This document shows, piece after piece, positions 10,521-20,936 of a DNA stretch of 64,000 nt; the stretch's first letter is position 1; each line of letters opens with the position of its first letter. The notes beneath the pieces were generated by a model. It had not been told where the DNA came from and did no database searches. It saw only the letters and a program-made list of their open reading frames with translations. A program made the translations under genes and the position numbers. Location: positions 124,001 to 188,000 of the forward strand of contig NZ_CANMEZ010000008.1 in NCBI RefSeq assembly GCF_947496985.1. The letters are read 5' to 3'. This DNA is from an uncultured Kordia sp. (GTDB lineage Bacteria; Bacteroidota; Bacteroidia; Flavobacteriales; Flavobacteriaceae).

Positions 10521-11819
10521 ATGAAAAAACATATTTATATATATACATTATGCTTAACTGTTTTGTTCAGCAGTTTAAGTTTTGCACAACAAACACCTGC
10601 ACCAAAACAGGCTGAAACGATTTCTATTGTTGGTGCAACGGCACATATTGGAAATGGACAAGTTATTGAAAATGCAGTTATTGTATTCGAAAATGGAAAA
10701 ATAGTTCGCATTGGAGCTGCCGGAAGTACACAAACCACTGGAAAAGTAATTGACGCGAAAGGGAAACATGTATATCCTGGATTTATTGCACCAAACTCTA
10801 CACTTGGATTAGTTGAAGTTGATGCTGTACGTGCAACACGCGATCAAAATGAAACAGGAAGCATAAATCCACATATTCGTAGTTTGATTGCTTATAATAC
10901 TGAATCTAAAGTTGTAGAAAGTTGTAGACCTAACGGAATTCTTACTGCACAAATAACTCCAAGAGGCGGACGTGTTTCCGGGACTTCTTCGGTAGTACAA
11001 TTAGACGCTTGGAACTGGGAAGATGCCGCTATAAAAACTGATGATGGAATTCATTTAAACTGGCCAAACAATTTTACATTTGGTCGTTGGTGGCTTGGAG
11101 AACCAAGAGGTTTACGTCCAAACAAGAATTACTCAAAACAGACACAAGAGATTCAAGATTTATTTAATGATGCTAAAAGCTATTTAAATGGCGCTAAAAA
11201 AGCTAAACATTTACCGTTTGAAGCAATGTCAGGATTGATGAATGGTTCACAAAAACTTTTTGTACATGTTGATACTGAAAAAGGAATTTTGGACGCGATT
11301 GCTTTTGCTAAGAAGAATAATTTAAAATTAGTTGTAGTTGGCGGATATCACGCACATAAAGTTGCAACAACTTTACGTCAAAATAACATTCCTGTTTTAT
11401 TACATAGAACACATTCAGTTCCTCAAATGGACGATGAAGATTATGACTTATCATACAAAAAAGCAAAAATCTTAACGGATGCTGGCGTTTTAGTAGGATT
11501 GGAAAATAGTGGACAAATGGAACGTATGAATACACGTAACTTACCTTTCTTAGCAGGAACTGTTGCTGCACATGGTTTAGATAAAGAAAAAGCACTGCAG
11601 TTAATTACTTCAAATACTGCTAAGATTTTGGGTATTGACAATCAACTTGGAACTCTAGAAGTAGGGAAAGACGCTACACTATTTATTAGTGAAGGTGATG
11701 CATTAGACATGCGAACTAATATTTTAACATATGCCTTCATTCAAGGGCGAATGTTGAGTTTAGACACACATCAAACTAAATTATGGAAACGTTATATGAA
11801 TAAATTCGAAGGAAAATAG
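10521..11819 (+). CDS. Amidohydrolase-family protein
   Basis: Signal peptide; AHIGNGQVIENAVIVFENGKIVRIG...GKHVYPGFIAPNS; C-terminal ITSNTAKILGIDNQLGTLEVGKDATLFISEGDAL. 11 bp after the previous CDS, likely co-transcribed. Confidence 0.85.
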   Translation: MKKHIYIYTLCLTVLFSSLSFAQQTPAPKQAETISIVGATAHIGNGQVIENAVIVFENGKIVRIGAAGSTQTTGKVIDAKGKHVYPGFIAPNSTLGLVEVDAVRATRDQNETGSINPHIRSLIAYNTESKVVESCRPNGILTAQITPRGGRVSGTSSVVQLDAWNWEDAAIKTDDGIHLNWPNNFTFGRWWLGEPRGLRPNKNYSKQTQEIQDLFNDAKSYLNGAKKAKHLPFEAMSGLMNGSQKLFVHVDTEKGILDAIAFAKKNNLKLVVVGGYHAHKVATTLRQNNIPVLLHRTHSVPQMDDEDYDLSYKKAKILTDAGVLVGLENSGQMERMNTRNLPFLAGTVAAHGLDKEKALQLITSNTAKILGIDNQLGTLEVGKDATLFISEGDALDMRTNILTYAFIQGRMLSLDTHQTKLWKRYMNKFEGK

Positions 11820-11868
11820 TAACTTTATAAAGAAAGTTGCTACTCATATAACATTAAAAATAGATACT

Positions 11869-12285
11869 ATGAAAAATATACAACAATTCGTCATCATATT
11901 ATTTTTAGGAGCTGCTCTTACTGTTTCTGCACAAGAAACTACAGAGGAAATTCCTAGTTTAGATAAAGAAATTGAAAACTTTGAATTGCCAACGTTTTCT
12001 AAATTATCAAATGATATTGCAAGTGAATATAATGCTATATTAGAATCATTACCTGATTTATCCAATATTGGTCCATATATTGATCAAGAATTGAGAAGAG
12101 GAGCTATTTTTGATCAACATAGTGTTTCTAGTAGTTTTAGAAACTTTGCTAATGAAAATTCATTGTTTCAAAATATAAGTACTCGAAAATTTGAGTTACG
12201 TACTATTTTGAATAATATTATGTATCTCGGACATGATATTAATCAATTACATTTAAGTGATGCACACAAAGCAACAGGAAATTAA
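11869..12285 (+). CDS. Small secreted hypothetical protein
   Basis: 138 aa with signal peptide (MKNIQQFVIILFLGAALTVSAQ). Confidence 0.6.
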   Translation: MKNIQQFVIILFLGAALTVSAQETTEEIPSLDKEIENFELPTFSKLSNDIASEYNAILESLPDLSNIGPYIDQELRRGAIFDQHSVSSSFRNFANENSLFQNISTRKFELRTILNNIMYLGHDINQLHLSDAHKATGN

Positions 12286-12311
12286 GTTTTCTTAAAACTG
12301 AAACTTTTGTA

Positions 12312-12352
12312 CATAAAAAAATCCTCTTCATACTGAAGAGGATTTTTCTTTT
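12312..12352. terminator. Hairpin terminator (bidirectional)
   Basis: AAATCCTCTTCATACTGAAGAGGATTTTTC: inverted repeat with A- and T-tracts between convergent genes. Confidence 0.75.
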
Positions 12353-12377
12353 TCATAACATTTTTTTGTCTTTTCTT

Positions 12378-13181
12378 TTACCCTTTTGGAACAATTACAG
12401 CATCTTCTGGACGTGTATACATTTTCTCTTCCATCGGTTTTTCTGTTAAGATTACATTTGTAAACTCTACTGAATTGCGAGCTTCTGTAATTTTATGGTC
12501 TTCACTTTTATACCATGTTAATATTTTTGGCAATACAACACCATTTATTTTTTGCCAATTCGCGTAACGAATGTAGCTTATTTTTTCACTCGGCTTTCCA
12601 TTGAAGTAAGTTACCGTATATCCTAACCATTCCATTTTATACGTTTCAGGATTGTAATAAATAAAGTAATTATCTTCTGGTGAATCCCCTACTCCATTTC
12701 CATATGAAATTTTATACCCAGGATATAAAACACCTTCATACGATAGGCTTTCTGCTTTTTCATAAGTGATTCCGTCATCTCCTAATACAAATGGCATTGC
12801 ATAAAAATAGAAATATAAGTTGTGATAAAAACGTGCATTACTTCTAAAAGCAGTTGAATCTTTTTGAGCTAACCAAACATCTTTTCCATCATACCCGATA
12901 GTGAAATTATTCCCTTCTAAACGTGTTTTTCTTGATGGTAAATCTGTAATGTGTTTTTCATTTTTTTCTGGCTTTACTATTTCGTAAATCAACGTTTGTG
13001 CATCATTCCACTTGTTAATTCCGCCATGAGCATCAAATACTTTTTGTAAATTTTCCGGATACTTTTTAGTCTCAGCAACTACTTCTTTTTCAGATTCTTT
13101 CGTAGTTTCTTCCTTCTTCGTATTCGTGTTACATCCAACCACTAAGAATACTGCTAAAAGTATAAACGTAATTTTTTTCAT
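12378..13181 (-). CDS. DUF6503-like lipoprotein
   Basis: MKKITFILLAVFLVVGCNTNTKK lipobox; FDAHGGINKWNDAQTLIYEI pattern. Confidence 0.7.
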   Translation of the reverse strand: MKKITFILLAVFLVVGCNTNTKKEETTKESEKEVVAETKKYPENLQKVFDAHGGINKWNDAQTLIYEIVKPEKNEKHITDLPSRKTRLEGNNFTIGYDGKDVWLAQKDSTAFRSNARFYHNLYFYFYAMPFVLGDDGITYEKAESLSYEGVLYPGYKISYGNGVGDSPEDNYFIYYNPETYKMEWLGYTVTYFNGKPSEKISYIRYANWQKINGVVLPKILTWYKSEDHKITEARNSVEFTNVILTEKPMEEKMYTRPEDAVIVPKG

Positions 13182-13249
13182 TTCCCTTTATTAGTTTTAG
13201 ATTTCTTCCTAAGTCGAAATGAAGTTTCATTAATTACATTTTATTTAAA

Positions 13250-13300
13250 ATAAAAAATCCAATAACAACTATTACAGTTATTATTGGATTTTATCTTTAT
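13250..13300. terminator. Hairpin terminator
   Basis: AAAAAATCCAATAACAACTATTACAGTTATTATTGGATTTTAT. Confidence 0.65.
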
Positions 13301-13315
13301 ATATAGCCTAAAAAC

Positions 13316-16300
13316 TTATTCCACTATAAATTGTTTTGTAATCGTTGTATTAGCTTGTGTTTTCATGCGTAATACATAGAAACCTGAAGCAAAATCATTT
13401 ACATCAATCGTTAAATTATTCGTTGGTATTGCCTGCTTTTGAGCATGCACTAACCTTCCTTCCACACTATATATTTCTATACTTTGAATTCGTACATTAG
13501 CAACTGTTTCGACAGTAAGTTTATCTTTTGCCGGATTTGGATACATGCGTATATTCGTTGTTGAAAATTCTTCTACACCTAAGAAAATAGTGTTATCTAA
13601 ATAATCTGGAATCATGTTATTATTTGTATCATCATCTTCTGGATTGTTATTTCCATTGTAATCTTCATCAACTGTTAATGTTCCATCTCCATCATCATCA
13701 GCATCTCTATGGTTTGGAATTCCGTCATCATCCGTATCTAAAAATCCATTTTGAGGTGTTATTGTAGCAGTATTAAGCAATTCTAAATTTGTTAGGACAT
13801 AATCGCCGTCATCATCTTCATCTACAAAATCAGGAATTCCATCGCCATCCGTATCATCATTCCCTAAATTCCCATCACCATTTACATCTTCATCCATCGT
13901 TGAAACACCATCTGAATCAGTATCCATATTACAATCAATTACTGCTAACGTAACTGTTTTTATAGTAACCTCATTTGTTGTTCCATTTAAGACTCTAGCA
14001 TAAATTATTTGAGAATTACGTGTATTTGTATACAAGGTTGGTAAAGGATTACTATTATTTAATAAATCTTGTTCAGAATTGAAATACGTAACTGTTCCTG
14101 TGGTAATGTCATCTGCCTCTAATATTTCATCACCAATGGTTGATAAATCAAATTCTAGAAAACCATCTGCTCCATCATCACATAAAATCGAAAAAACATT
14201 TTCATATGTTGTTATAGGTCTAAAACGATGTCCTTCATCAATCGCATCCCATGCGCCTGTATTTCTACCTTCTGGAAAATATCCTTCCAACCCATATTCA
14301 TCTTGAATTCCGAGTAAACCTAATCCGCCATTCCAATCACTACAAGATATTTTCTGTTCTACTTGAACATCTACCACATTGAGTGTTTCATACAATATAA
14401 TCTGTGTTGTTGATGGATCATTACATGTATTCCCAAATTGATTAATTTCATCAAAGAAAATTACCATTTTTCTAAAAGGAGCTTCTCCAATTACACCATA
14501 CCCTAAGCTACCTGTACCATTATTTAATAAATCATGATACACACCAAAAACAGAATTTGTGTATAATTCTGCACTTGGAATACTACGTGAAACATCCATT
14601 GACCAGTTACAAGGTGCATTAGAATAACTTTCATTGAAAGATACTATTCCGTTTGTTCCGACAACAAATTCATCATAGGTTTTACCAAAAAAATCAAATT
14701 CAAAAGGAATGTCTATTCTATATGTAAAGGTATCATCAATATTACCTGATGGTATTGCTTCAATAGTATATATTGCATGTGGTATAGTTGTGACTTCATA
14801 ATTTTCACTAGAAGAGACATTACATAACGTAGGTTCCGTTACTAATTCTAATGGAACAATTTCATAGCATTCTGCGTTAGGATAAAATAAAGGATGCCCA
14901 CTTATTCTTGCATATATGGTTTGCGAATATGGCGTTGTGTTCGTATATATCAAATCTAATCTATTAATGTTGATTTCAGCATCTGCCATCGTAGCATGGT
15001 ATGAAATTCCAAAACCTGAATTTTCATCAAAAATCTCTAAAATTTTAGAAGCTAATGGGAATACAGCAATTCCGTCATTTTCCGGATCGCAAACTAACAA
15101 TGGCGTTGGCGTGTTAATATTGGATTGTAATTCAAGTCCAACCAACGTAAATACAGTTGCAGAAACATTTCCTGTTGAAATTTCCTCTACACGAACATAA
15201 ATTGTATTATCAACCTCCGTAGTACAAAATGTTGCTGGATTTGATATAGCATTTGTATTATAAAACGCATCTTCATCAGATAAATGATAACTTACAATAG
15301 CATCACTTGGATCAATGCTTCCTAATACTTCTGATTCTCTAGACATTAAATTAAAACAACCCAATCCAGGAGTATCATACTCACAAATATAAGATCCAAT
15401 AATATTGTTAAAAGGTAAACATTCAGAATTTACTACTAAATTTAAAGTTGTAAGTGAGTAACAACCATTAGTATTCTCAGCACGCACATACATAGTCTGT
15501 ACATTTGGCGTTGTATTGTAATAAAAAGATGCATTCACCTCGTTTTCTGCATTCTCAGCATCTTCTTGTGTTTCATAATAAGTAATATCTAAAGACTCGT
15601 CATCTGTGATACTATCAACTTCATTCGTTATACGAAAAAGAGCAATTCCATTTCCATTTGGATCACACTTTTCTATAGGAGTAAGATTTTCATTAATAAT
15701 AGGTGTGCGTTGTACATCTAAAGTTAATGTTGGAATATTTTCAGTTTCTACACATCCAGTGATACTATTTTCAGCACGTATATATATTGTTTGCGGATTT
15801 GTTGTATTCTGAAACCCATTGGGCAATGGATTATTGTTTGTTATTACATCTGTCGCTGTAAGGTGATAACTAATTAAAAAGTCGCCAACAATCTGAGGGC
15901 TATTTAAAAAAGATAACTCATCAGTAATTGTATCCCAATTAAATGTTCCTACATAACTTGTATCATCAACACAAGTGCTATAATCATATGAAGTATTAGT
16001 AAATAAAGGATTGGTATTAAAAATTTGTAAATACACGATTGAAAAACAAGGCGTATTATCACTTGCCATCTGTAATGTACTTTCTATTCTAGCAATCACT
16101 GAAGTGATCCCGCTATTAGAGAAATTAGATGTATTTATTGAGAAATTTGTTGGATTTGAAATTGGGTTAGATCCTGAAATAGCGTCTGAATATTGTTCAT
16201 AATAACTAACGACAACATCTGTATTTGTATCAATTATCTCGGTTTCACGACTTGATAAATCAACAACTATTAATCCATCATTATCGTCATCACAACTAAG

Positions 16301-17293
16301 TATTGGAGTTATACTAGAAGGTATTGAAGGCGCTGGTAATACGTGAATAGTTTGCGTAACATCTGACGGGCAATCAAAATCACCTGTTATTGCTCTCACA
16401 AAAATTGTTTGCGGATTATCTGTATTTGAATACGCAGTAGGATTTGCAATTGGCACATTATTGTTTAAATCAGATAAAGATGCATAATATTGTAATTCAA
16501 TTGATGTATCTCCATTTGTAATGTCTAACGCTCTCGTTGTTAAATCGAAAACAGCAATTCCATTATTATTTAAATCACACATATTTAAAGGTTCTGGCTG
16601 AACTAAGTCTGCCGGTGGCTCTACAATAAGATGAAAAAAACCGATCGTAAAACATCCAGTAATATTATTTGTCATACGAATAAATATCGGCTGAAAGAAA
16701 ACTGTATTTGTATACGATGTTAAATTGGCAATTGGATTACTATCTGCAATAGCATCTGCTTCAGATTCAAAATAAGCCAATGTATTATCTATTTGCGATT
16801 GCGAACCATAAATATATGATGCAAAAACTGTCAAATTAAATGTTGCAAAACCATCAATACTAGCAGGATCATCGCACTGAAAAATATCAATTGCAGCAGA
16901 ATCTGGTACTGACGGACTTGGAGTTACCGATAACGTAAGACTTGTCGTATCAAAAAAACCTGTAGTAATAGCTTCCAATCGGACATAAATAGTTTGTGGA
17001 TTTACAGTATTACAAAAAGGTGTTGGCAAAGCATTGGTAGCTGTATCTGCATCTAACTGTGACAAATGATACGTTACTGTATAATCCAATGGATTTTGAG
17101 TTCCTAAAACTTCAGGATCTTTCAAACTTAGGTCAAAACACATCAATCCATCATTTATATCATTAGGATCGATAGGATTCCCTGAAGTATAATTGTTGTT
17201 ATCACAGACTTCAAAGTCACTTGGTTGATTTGCAACCTGTGCACTTATAATATTGATGAAAATTATAAATACAAATAATATAGTTTTTTTCAT
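13316..17293 (-). CDS. Large multi-module secreted protein with T9SS type A sorting domain
   Basis: 1325 aa; signal peptide; about nine modules of the form CDxxNDGIxxFDL...YYxSxxDAxxxxNPIxNPxxYxNTxxPQTIYVR; nidogen-like segment; Asp-rich DTDGDGIPD repeats; C-terminal MYPNPAKDKLTVE...GFYVLRMKTQANTTITKQFIVE. Confidence 0.92.
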   Translation of the reverse strand: MKKTILFVFIIFINIISAQVANQPSDFEVCDNNNYTSGNPIDPNDINDGLMCFDLSLKDPEVLGTQNPLDYTVTYHLSQLDADTATNALPTPFCNTVNPQTIYVRLEAITTGFFDTTSLTLSVTPSPSVPDSAAIDIFQCDDPASIDGFATFNLTVFASYIYGSQSQIDNTLAYFESEADAIADSNPIANLTSYTNTVFFQPIFIRMTNNITGCFTIGFFHLIVEPPADLVQPEPLNMCDLNNNGIAVFDLTTRALDITNGDTSIELQYYASLSDLNNNVPIANPTAYSNTDNPQTIFVRAITGDFDCPSDVTQTIHVLPAPSIPSSITPILSCDDDNDGLIVVDLSSRETEIIDTNTDVVVSYYEQYSDAISGSNPISNPTNFSINTSNFSNSGITSVIARIESTLQMASDNTPCFSIVYLQIFNTNPLFTNTSYDYSTCVDDTSYVGTFNWDTITDELSFLNSPQIVGDFLISYHLTATDVITNNNPLPNGFQNTTNPQTIYIRAENSITGCVETENIPTLTLDVQRTPIINENLTPIEKCDPNGNGIALFRITNEVDSITDDESLDITYYETQEDAENAENEVNASFYYNTTPNVQTMYVRAENTNGCYSLTTLNLVVNSECLPFNNIIGSYICEYDTPGLGCFNLMSRESEVLGSIDPSDAIVSYHLSDEDAFYNTNAISNPATFCTTEVDNTIYVRVEEISTGNVSATVFTLVGLELQSNINTPTPLLVCDPENDGIAVFPLASKILEIFDENSGFGISYHATMADAEININRLDLIYTNTTPYSQTIYARISGHPLFYPNAECYEIVPLELVTEPTLCNVSSSENYEVTTIPHAIYTIEAIPSGNIDDTFTYRIDIPFEFDFFGKTYDEFVVGTNGIVSFNESYSNAPCNWSMDVSRSIPSAELYTNSVFGVYHDLLNNGTGSLGYGVIGEAPFRKMVIFFDEINQFGNTCNDPSTTQIILYETLNVVDVQVEQKISCSDWNGGLGLLGIQDEYGLEGYFPEGRNTGAWDAIDEGHRFRPITTYENVFSILCDDGADGFLEFDLSTIGDEILEADDITTGTVTYFNSEQDLLNNSNPLPTLYTNTRNSQIIYARVLNGTTNEVTIKTVTLAVIDCNMDTDSDGVSTMDEDVNGDGNLGNDDTDGDGIPDFVDEDDDGDYVLTNLELLNTATITPQNGFLDTDDDGIPNHRDADDDGDGTLTVDEDYNGNNNPEDDDTNNNMIPDYLDNTIFLGVEEFSTTNIRMYPNPAKDKLTVETVANVRIQSIEIYSVEGRLVHAQKQAIPTNNLTIDVNDFASGFYVLRMKTQANTTITKQFIVE

Positions 17294-17475
17294 ATAGGTA
17301 ACCGATTTTAATTTTCCAAAAATACTTTAAATCCTAAGCTTCAGCAAGAAAAACTATCCATGATTATCGAATTAAAGGTTGAATTATTCTTAAAAAGTGT
17401 ATAGACAAAAATACTCCCTGTCGTTTTACATATAGAAACAACATCAAAGCATTTATAATTATGGAATAGCTTTGT

Positions 17476-17483
17476 TATATTTG
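17476..17483 (+). promoter_or_regulatory. Bacteroidetes -7 element (TATATTTG)
   Basis: TAnnTTTG match ending 4 nt before the ATG of the RNA methyltransferase. Confidence 0.45.
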
Positions 17484-17487
17484 CAGC

Positions 17488-18294
17488 ATGCACAAACAGG
17501 TTTCTAGCACTCAAAATTCTACGATTAAATACGTTCTTCAATTGCAAGAAAAATCAAGAAGTCGTAAAAAAGAAGGCAAATGTATTTTAGAAGGTTTTCG
17601 TGAGTTAACGCTTGCGCTAGATGGAAATTACACCATAGACACACTATTATTTTACCCAGAAATTTGTTCACACGATAGCATTCAAGAATTGTTGAAAAAC
17701 GCAAAAAACAAACCGGAATGCATTGAAATTTCAAAAGAAGTATATCAAAAAATTGCATATCGTGGAAGCACAGAAGGCGTTTTAGCCATTATGGAAACTA
17801 AAACGCATGCGCTTGACGCGATTTCATTTCATAACAAAACGCCCTTAATTTTAGTTGCCGAAGCTCCTGAAAAACCTGGAAACATTGGCGCATTATTAAG
17901 AACTGCTGATGCAGCCAATGTAGATGCTGTTTTTATTGCCAATCCAAAAACGGATTTATACAATCCAAATATTGTACGATCTAGTGTTGGTTGTGTATTT
18001 ACCATACAAGTAGCAATGGGCAGTACCGCTGAAATCATTTCTTATTTACAAGAAAAGGAAATTTCAATTTATTGCGCAGCATTAAGTGCTTCAGAAAATT
18101 ATCACAGCCAAGATTTCAAAAAAGCAACAGCCATTGTTGTAGGTACAGAAGCTACTGGTTTACGTGATGAATGGTTAAATAGTTCAACTCAAAACATCAT
18201 AATTCCTATGCAAGGAAAAATAGATTCTATGAATGTTTCTGTTGCTGCTGCTATTTTAATTTTTGAAGCAAAACGCCAACGAGATTTTAGGTAA
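17488..18294 (+). CDS. TrmH/SpoU-family RNA methyltransferase
   Basis: KPGNIGALLRTADAANVDAVFIANPKTDLYNPNIVRSSVG...IVVGTEATGLRDEWL...IPMQGKIDSMNVSVAAAILIFEAKRQR. Confidence 0.93.
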   Translation: MHKQVSSTQNSTIKYVLQLQEKSRSRKKEGKCILEGFRELTLALDGNYTIDTLLFYPEICSHDSIQELLKNAKNKPECIEISKEVYQKIAYRGSTEGVLAIMETKTHALDAISFHNKTPLILVAEAPEKPGNIGALLRTADAANVDAVFIANPKTDLYNPNIVRSSVGCVFTIQVAMGSTAEIISYLQEKEISIYCAALSASENYHSQDFKKATAIVVGTEATGLRDEWLNSSTQNIIIPMQGKIDSMNVSVAAAILIFEAKRQRDFR

Positions 18295-18296
18295 CA

Positions 18297-18476
18297 TTAA
18301 TAGTCTGGACAACTAAACAATAACAAACATCTTCCTATTGGTTGCACACAAACCCAACAATCGGCAGCACCACAATCTGATGTCTGTGAACACGGCCCAA
18401 ATCCACCACCTCTGATAGCACGCTGTTCTTTTTTGCCTAAAATTTTAACTTCTGAAATGTTTAAAATAGTTTTCAT
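18297..18476 (-). CDS. Cys-rich GG-leader peptide, putative RiPP/bacteriocin-like precursor (59 aa)
   Basis: Manual minus-strand translation: MKTILNISEVKILGKKEQRAIRGGGFGPCSQTSDCGAADCWVCVQPIGRCLLLFSCPDY*. Not in the ORF track. Confidence 0.7.
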   Translation of the reverse strand: MKTILNISEVKILGKKEQRAIRGGGFGPCSQTSDCGAADCWVCVQPIGRCLLLFSCPDY

Positions 18477-18648
18477 GGTTTTATAATTTAAAGATTTGAA
18501 TTAGAAGATACACAATACACTAATCTTCTTGATAAACCAATCACATAAGATCACTACGGGAATACATTACAATCAGAAGCTTCATTTTATTTTTTAAATT
18601 CATTCCTCATACTTGTTTCTTCCGTTTCTTTATCTTAATTTTAATTTT

Positions 18649-20862
18649 ATGACAGAGATTGATATCGAAAAAGAAAACGCAGCCATTGCCAGACAGTACA
18701 AAGAACTGTTACGTATTAGTTATCAAATACTTTCTGATGAAGACAAAAAAATCATCCGAAAAGCTTTTGATGTTGCTGTTGATGCGCACAAAGAACAACG
18801 AAGAAAAAGTGGAGAAGCGTACATTTTTCATCCAATAGCTGTTGCAAAAATTGTAGCTTCAGAAATTGGCTTAGATGCTACATCTATTGTTGCTGCACTA
18901 CTTCATGATGTTGTGGAAGATACAGAGTACACACTTGAAGACATTGAACGTATGTTTGGTATTACCGTTGCTAAAATTGTAGATGGCCTGACCAAAATTT
19001 CACATCTTAAAAAAGATAAAGATGTCTCCATGCAAGCGGAAAATTTCCGTAAAATGCTCTTAACCATCAACGATGATGTACGTGTAATTATTATCAAAAT
19101 TGCAGATCGCTTGCACAATATGCAAACCATGGGCTCAATGCCAGCCCATAAACAAGTTAAAATTGCTTCTGAAACTTTATACATTTATGCGCCATTAGCA
19201 CATAGAATTGGATTGTATAATATTAAAACTGAATTAGAAGATTTAGGTTTAAAATATACAGAACCAGAAGTTTTCAATGATATTCAAAATAAAATTGAAG
19301 AAAGCAAAGAAGAACAACAAGAATATATTGACAACTTTGCTTCTATCATAAAAAATTCATTAGACAAAGAAGAACTTAGTTACGAAATTAAAGGGCGTTT
19401 CAAATCTATTTTTTCTATTCGTAGAAAAATGGTTAAACAAGTGGTTACTTTTGATGAAGTTTATGATAAATTTGCTATCAGAATTATATATGAAACGGCA
19501 ACACCTGACAATGAAAAGTTTTTAGCCTGGAAGATTTATTCTATTGTAACTGATCATTTTAGACCAAATCCTGTACGCTTGCGCGATTGGATTTCTTCAC
19601 CAAAATCAACGGGTTATGAAGCATTACACATTACAGTAATGGGACCAAAAGGTCGTTGGGTTGAAGTACAAATTCGTTCGCATCGTATGCATGAAATTGC
19701 AGAAAAAGGATATGCAGCACATTTTAAATACAAACAAGGAGAACAAAAAGAACAAGGGTTAGAGCCTTGGTTAAACAAACTACAAGAAGCTCTTGAAAAT
19801 CAAGAAACTAATGCAGTTGACTTTGTAGAGCAATTCAAATTGAATTTATATGCAAAAGAAATATTTGTGTTTACACCTACGGGAGATTTACGATCATTAC
19901 CAAAAGGCGCAACACCTCTAGACTTTGCATTTAGCATACATACACAAGTTGGGTATCACACACGAGGCGCAAAAGTAAACGGAAAATTAGTTCCGTTAAG
20001 TCATGAATTAAAAAGTGGTGATCAGGTTGAAATTATTACTTCTGACAAATCGAAGCCAAATGCAAACTGGTTAGATTATGCAACAACTTCACGTGCACGT
20101 TCTCGTATAAAATCATCGTTACGTGAAGAAAAGAAAAGCATTGCTGAAGACGGAAAAGAAATTTTACGTCGTAAGTTGAAGCAATTAAAAATTGCGCTTG
20201 ACGAAAAATCGATTAATGAATTGGTTAGTCATTTTAAACTAAAAACGAGTTTAGATTTATTCTATCGTGTTGGAATTGGCACGATTGACAATCAAAAATT
20301 AAAAGAATTTGCGTCACAACGTAGCAATAGTATTTTCAAATTCTTTAAAAACAAAATACGAAGATCTCCAAGCATTCCAATTGAGGAAATCAATCAGCCA
20401 GAAGTTTCCAATCGATATGATTTAATTGTTTTCGGGAAAGAAGAAGAAAAGCTTAATTATAAATTAGCAAATTGTTGCAATCCTATTCCTGGCGATCCAG
20501 TTTTTGGTTTTGTTACGGTAAATGAAGGTATCAAAGTTCATAAAAAAGATTGTCCAAATGCTGTGAGTTTGCAGGCAAATTATGCATACCGAATTATGGC
20601 TGCAAAGTGGATTGATTCTTCACAGGAAGAATTTACTGCGTTGTTAGAATTAACAGGAATTGACAATATGGGATTGGTGAACGAAGTCACAAAAATTATT
20701 TCAAATAATATGCATGTTAATATTAGAAACATCAGCTTTGAAACTAATGATGGTATATTCACAGGAAGAATTACGGTGATTGTAAAAAATAATACCATTC
20801 TAAAGCGCCTAATGACAAATCTTAAAAAAATCAACGGAATCGAAAAAATAACTCGCGCTTAG
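18649..20862 (+). CDS. rsh: RelA/SpoT-family bifunctional (p)ppGpp synthetase/hydrolase
   Basis: HD domain (FHPIAVAKIVASEIGLDATSIVAALLHDVVEDTEYT), synthetase domain (RLRDWISSPKSTGYEALHITV), TGS and ACT domains. Start taken at MTEIDIEKENAAIARQYKELLR. Confidence 0.95.
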   Translation: MTEIDIEKENAAIARQYKELLRISYQILSDEDKKIIRKAFDVAVDAHKEQRRKSGEAYIFHPIAVAKIVASEIGLDATSIVAALLHDVVEDTEYTLEDIERMFGITVAKIVDGLTKISHLKKDKDVSMQAENFRKMLLTINDDVRVIIIKIADRLHNMQTMGSMPAHKQVKIASETLYIYAPLAHRIGLYNIKTELEDLGLKYTEPEVFNDIQNKIEESKEEQQEYIDNFASIIKNSLDKEELSYEIKGRFKSIFSIRRKMVKQVVTFDEVYDKFAIRIIYETATPDNEKFLAWKIYSIVTDHFRPNPVRLRDWISSPKSTGYEALHITVMGPKGRWVEVQIRSHRMHEIAEKGYAAHFKYKQGEQKEQGLEPWLNKLQEALENQETNAVDFVEQFKLNLYAKEIFVFTPTGDLRSLPKGATPLDFAFSIHTQVGYHTRGAKVNGKLVPLSHELKSGDQVEIITSDKSKPNANWLDYATTSRARSRIKSSLREEKKSIAEDGKEILRRKLKQLKIALDEKSINELVSHFKLKTSLDLFYRVGIGTIDNQKLKEFASQRSNSIFKFFKNKIRRSPSIPIEEINQPEVSNRYDLIVFGKEEEKLNYKLANCCNPIPGDPVFGFVTVNEGIKVHKKDCPNAVSLQANYAYRIMAAKWIDSSQEEFTALLELTGIDNMGLVNEVTKIISNNMHVNIRNISFETNDGIFTGRITVIVKNNTILKRLMTNLKKINGIEKITRA

Positions 20863-20936
20863 TATTACATGATAAATGAGATTAAAGTTTTATAAATTCT
20901 CTCATATATAGTGTTTATAAAGAAATTAAGAAAACT

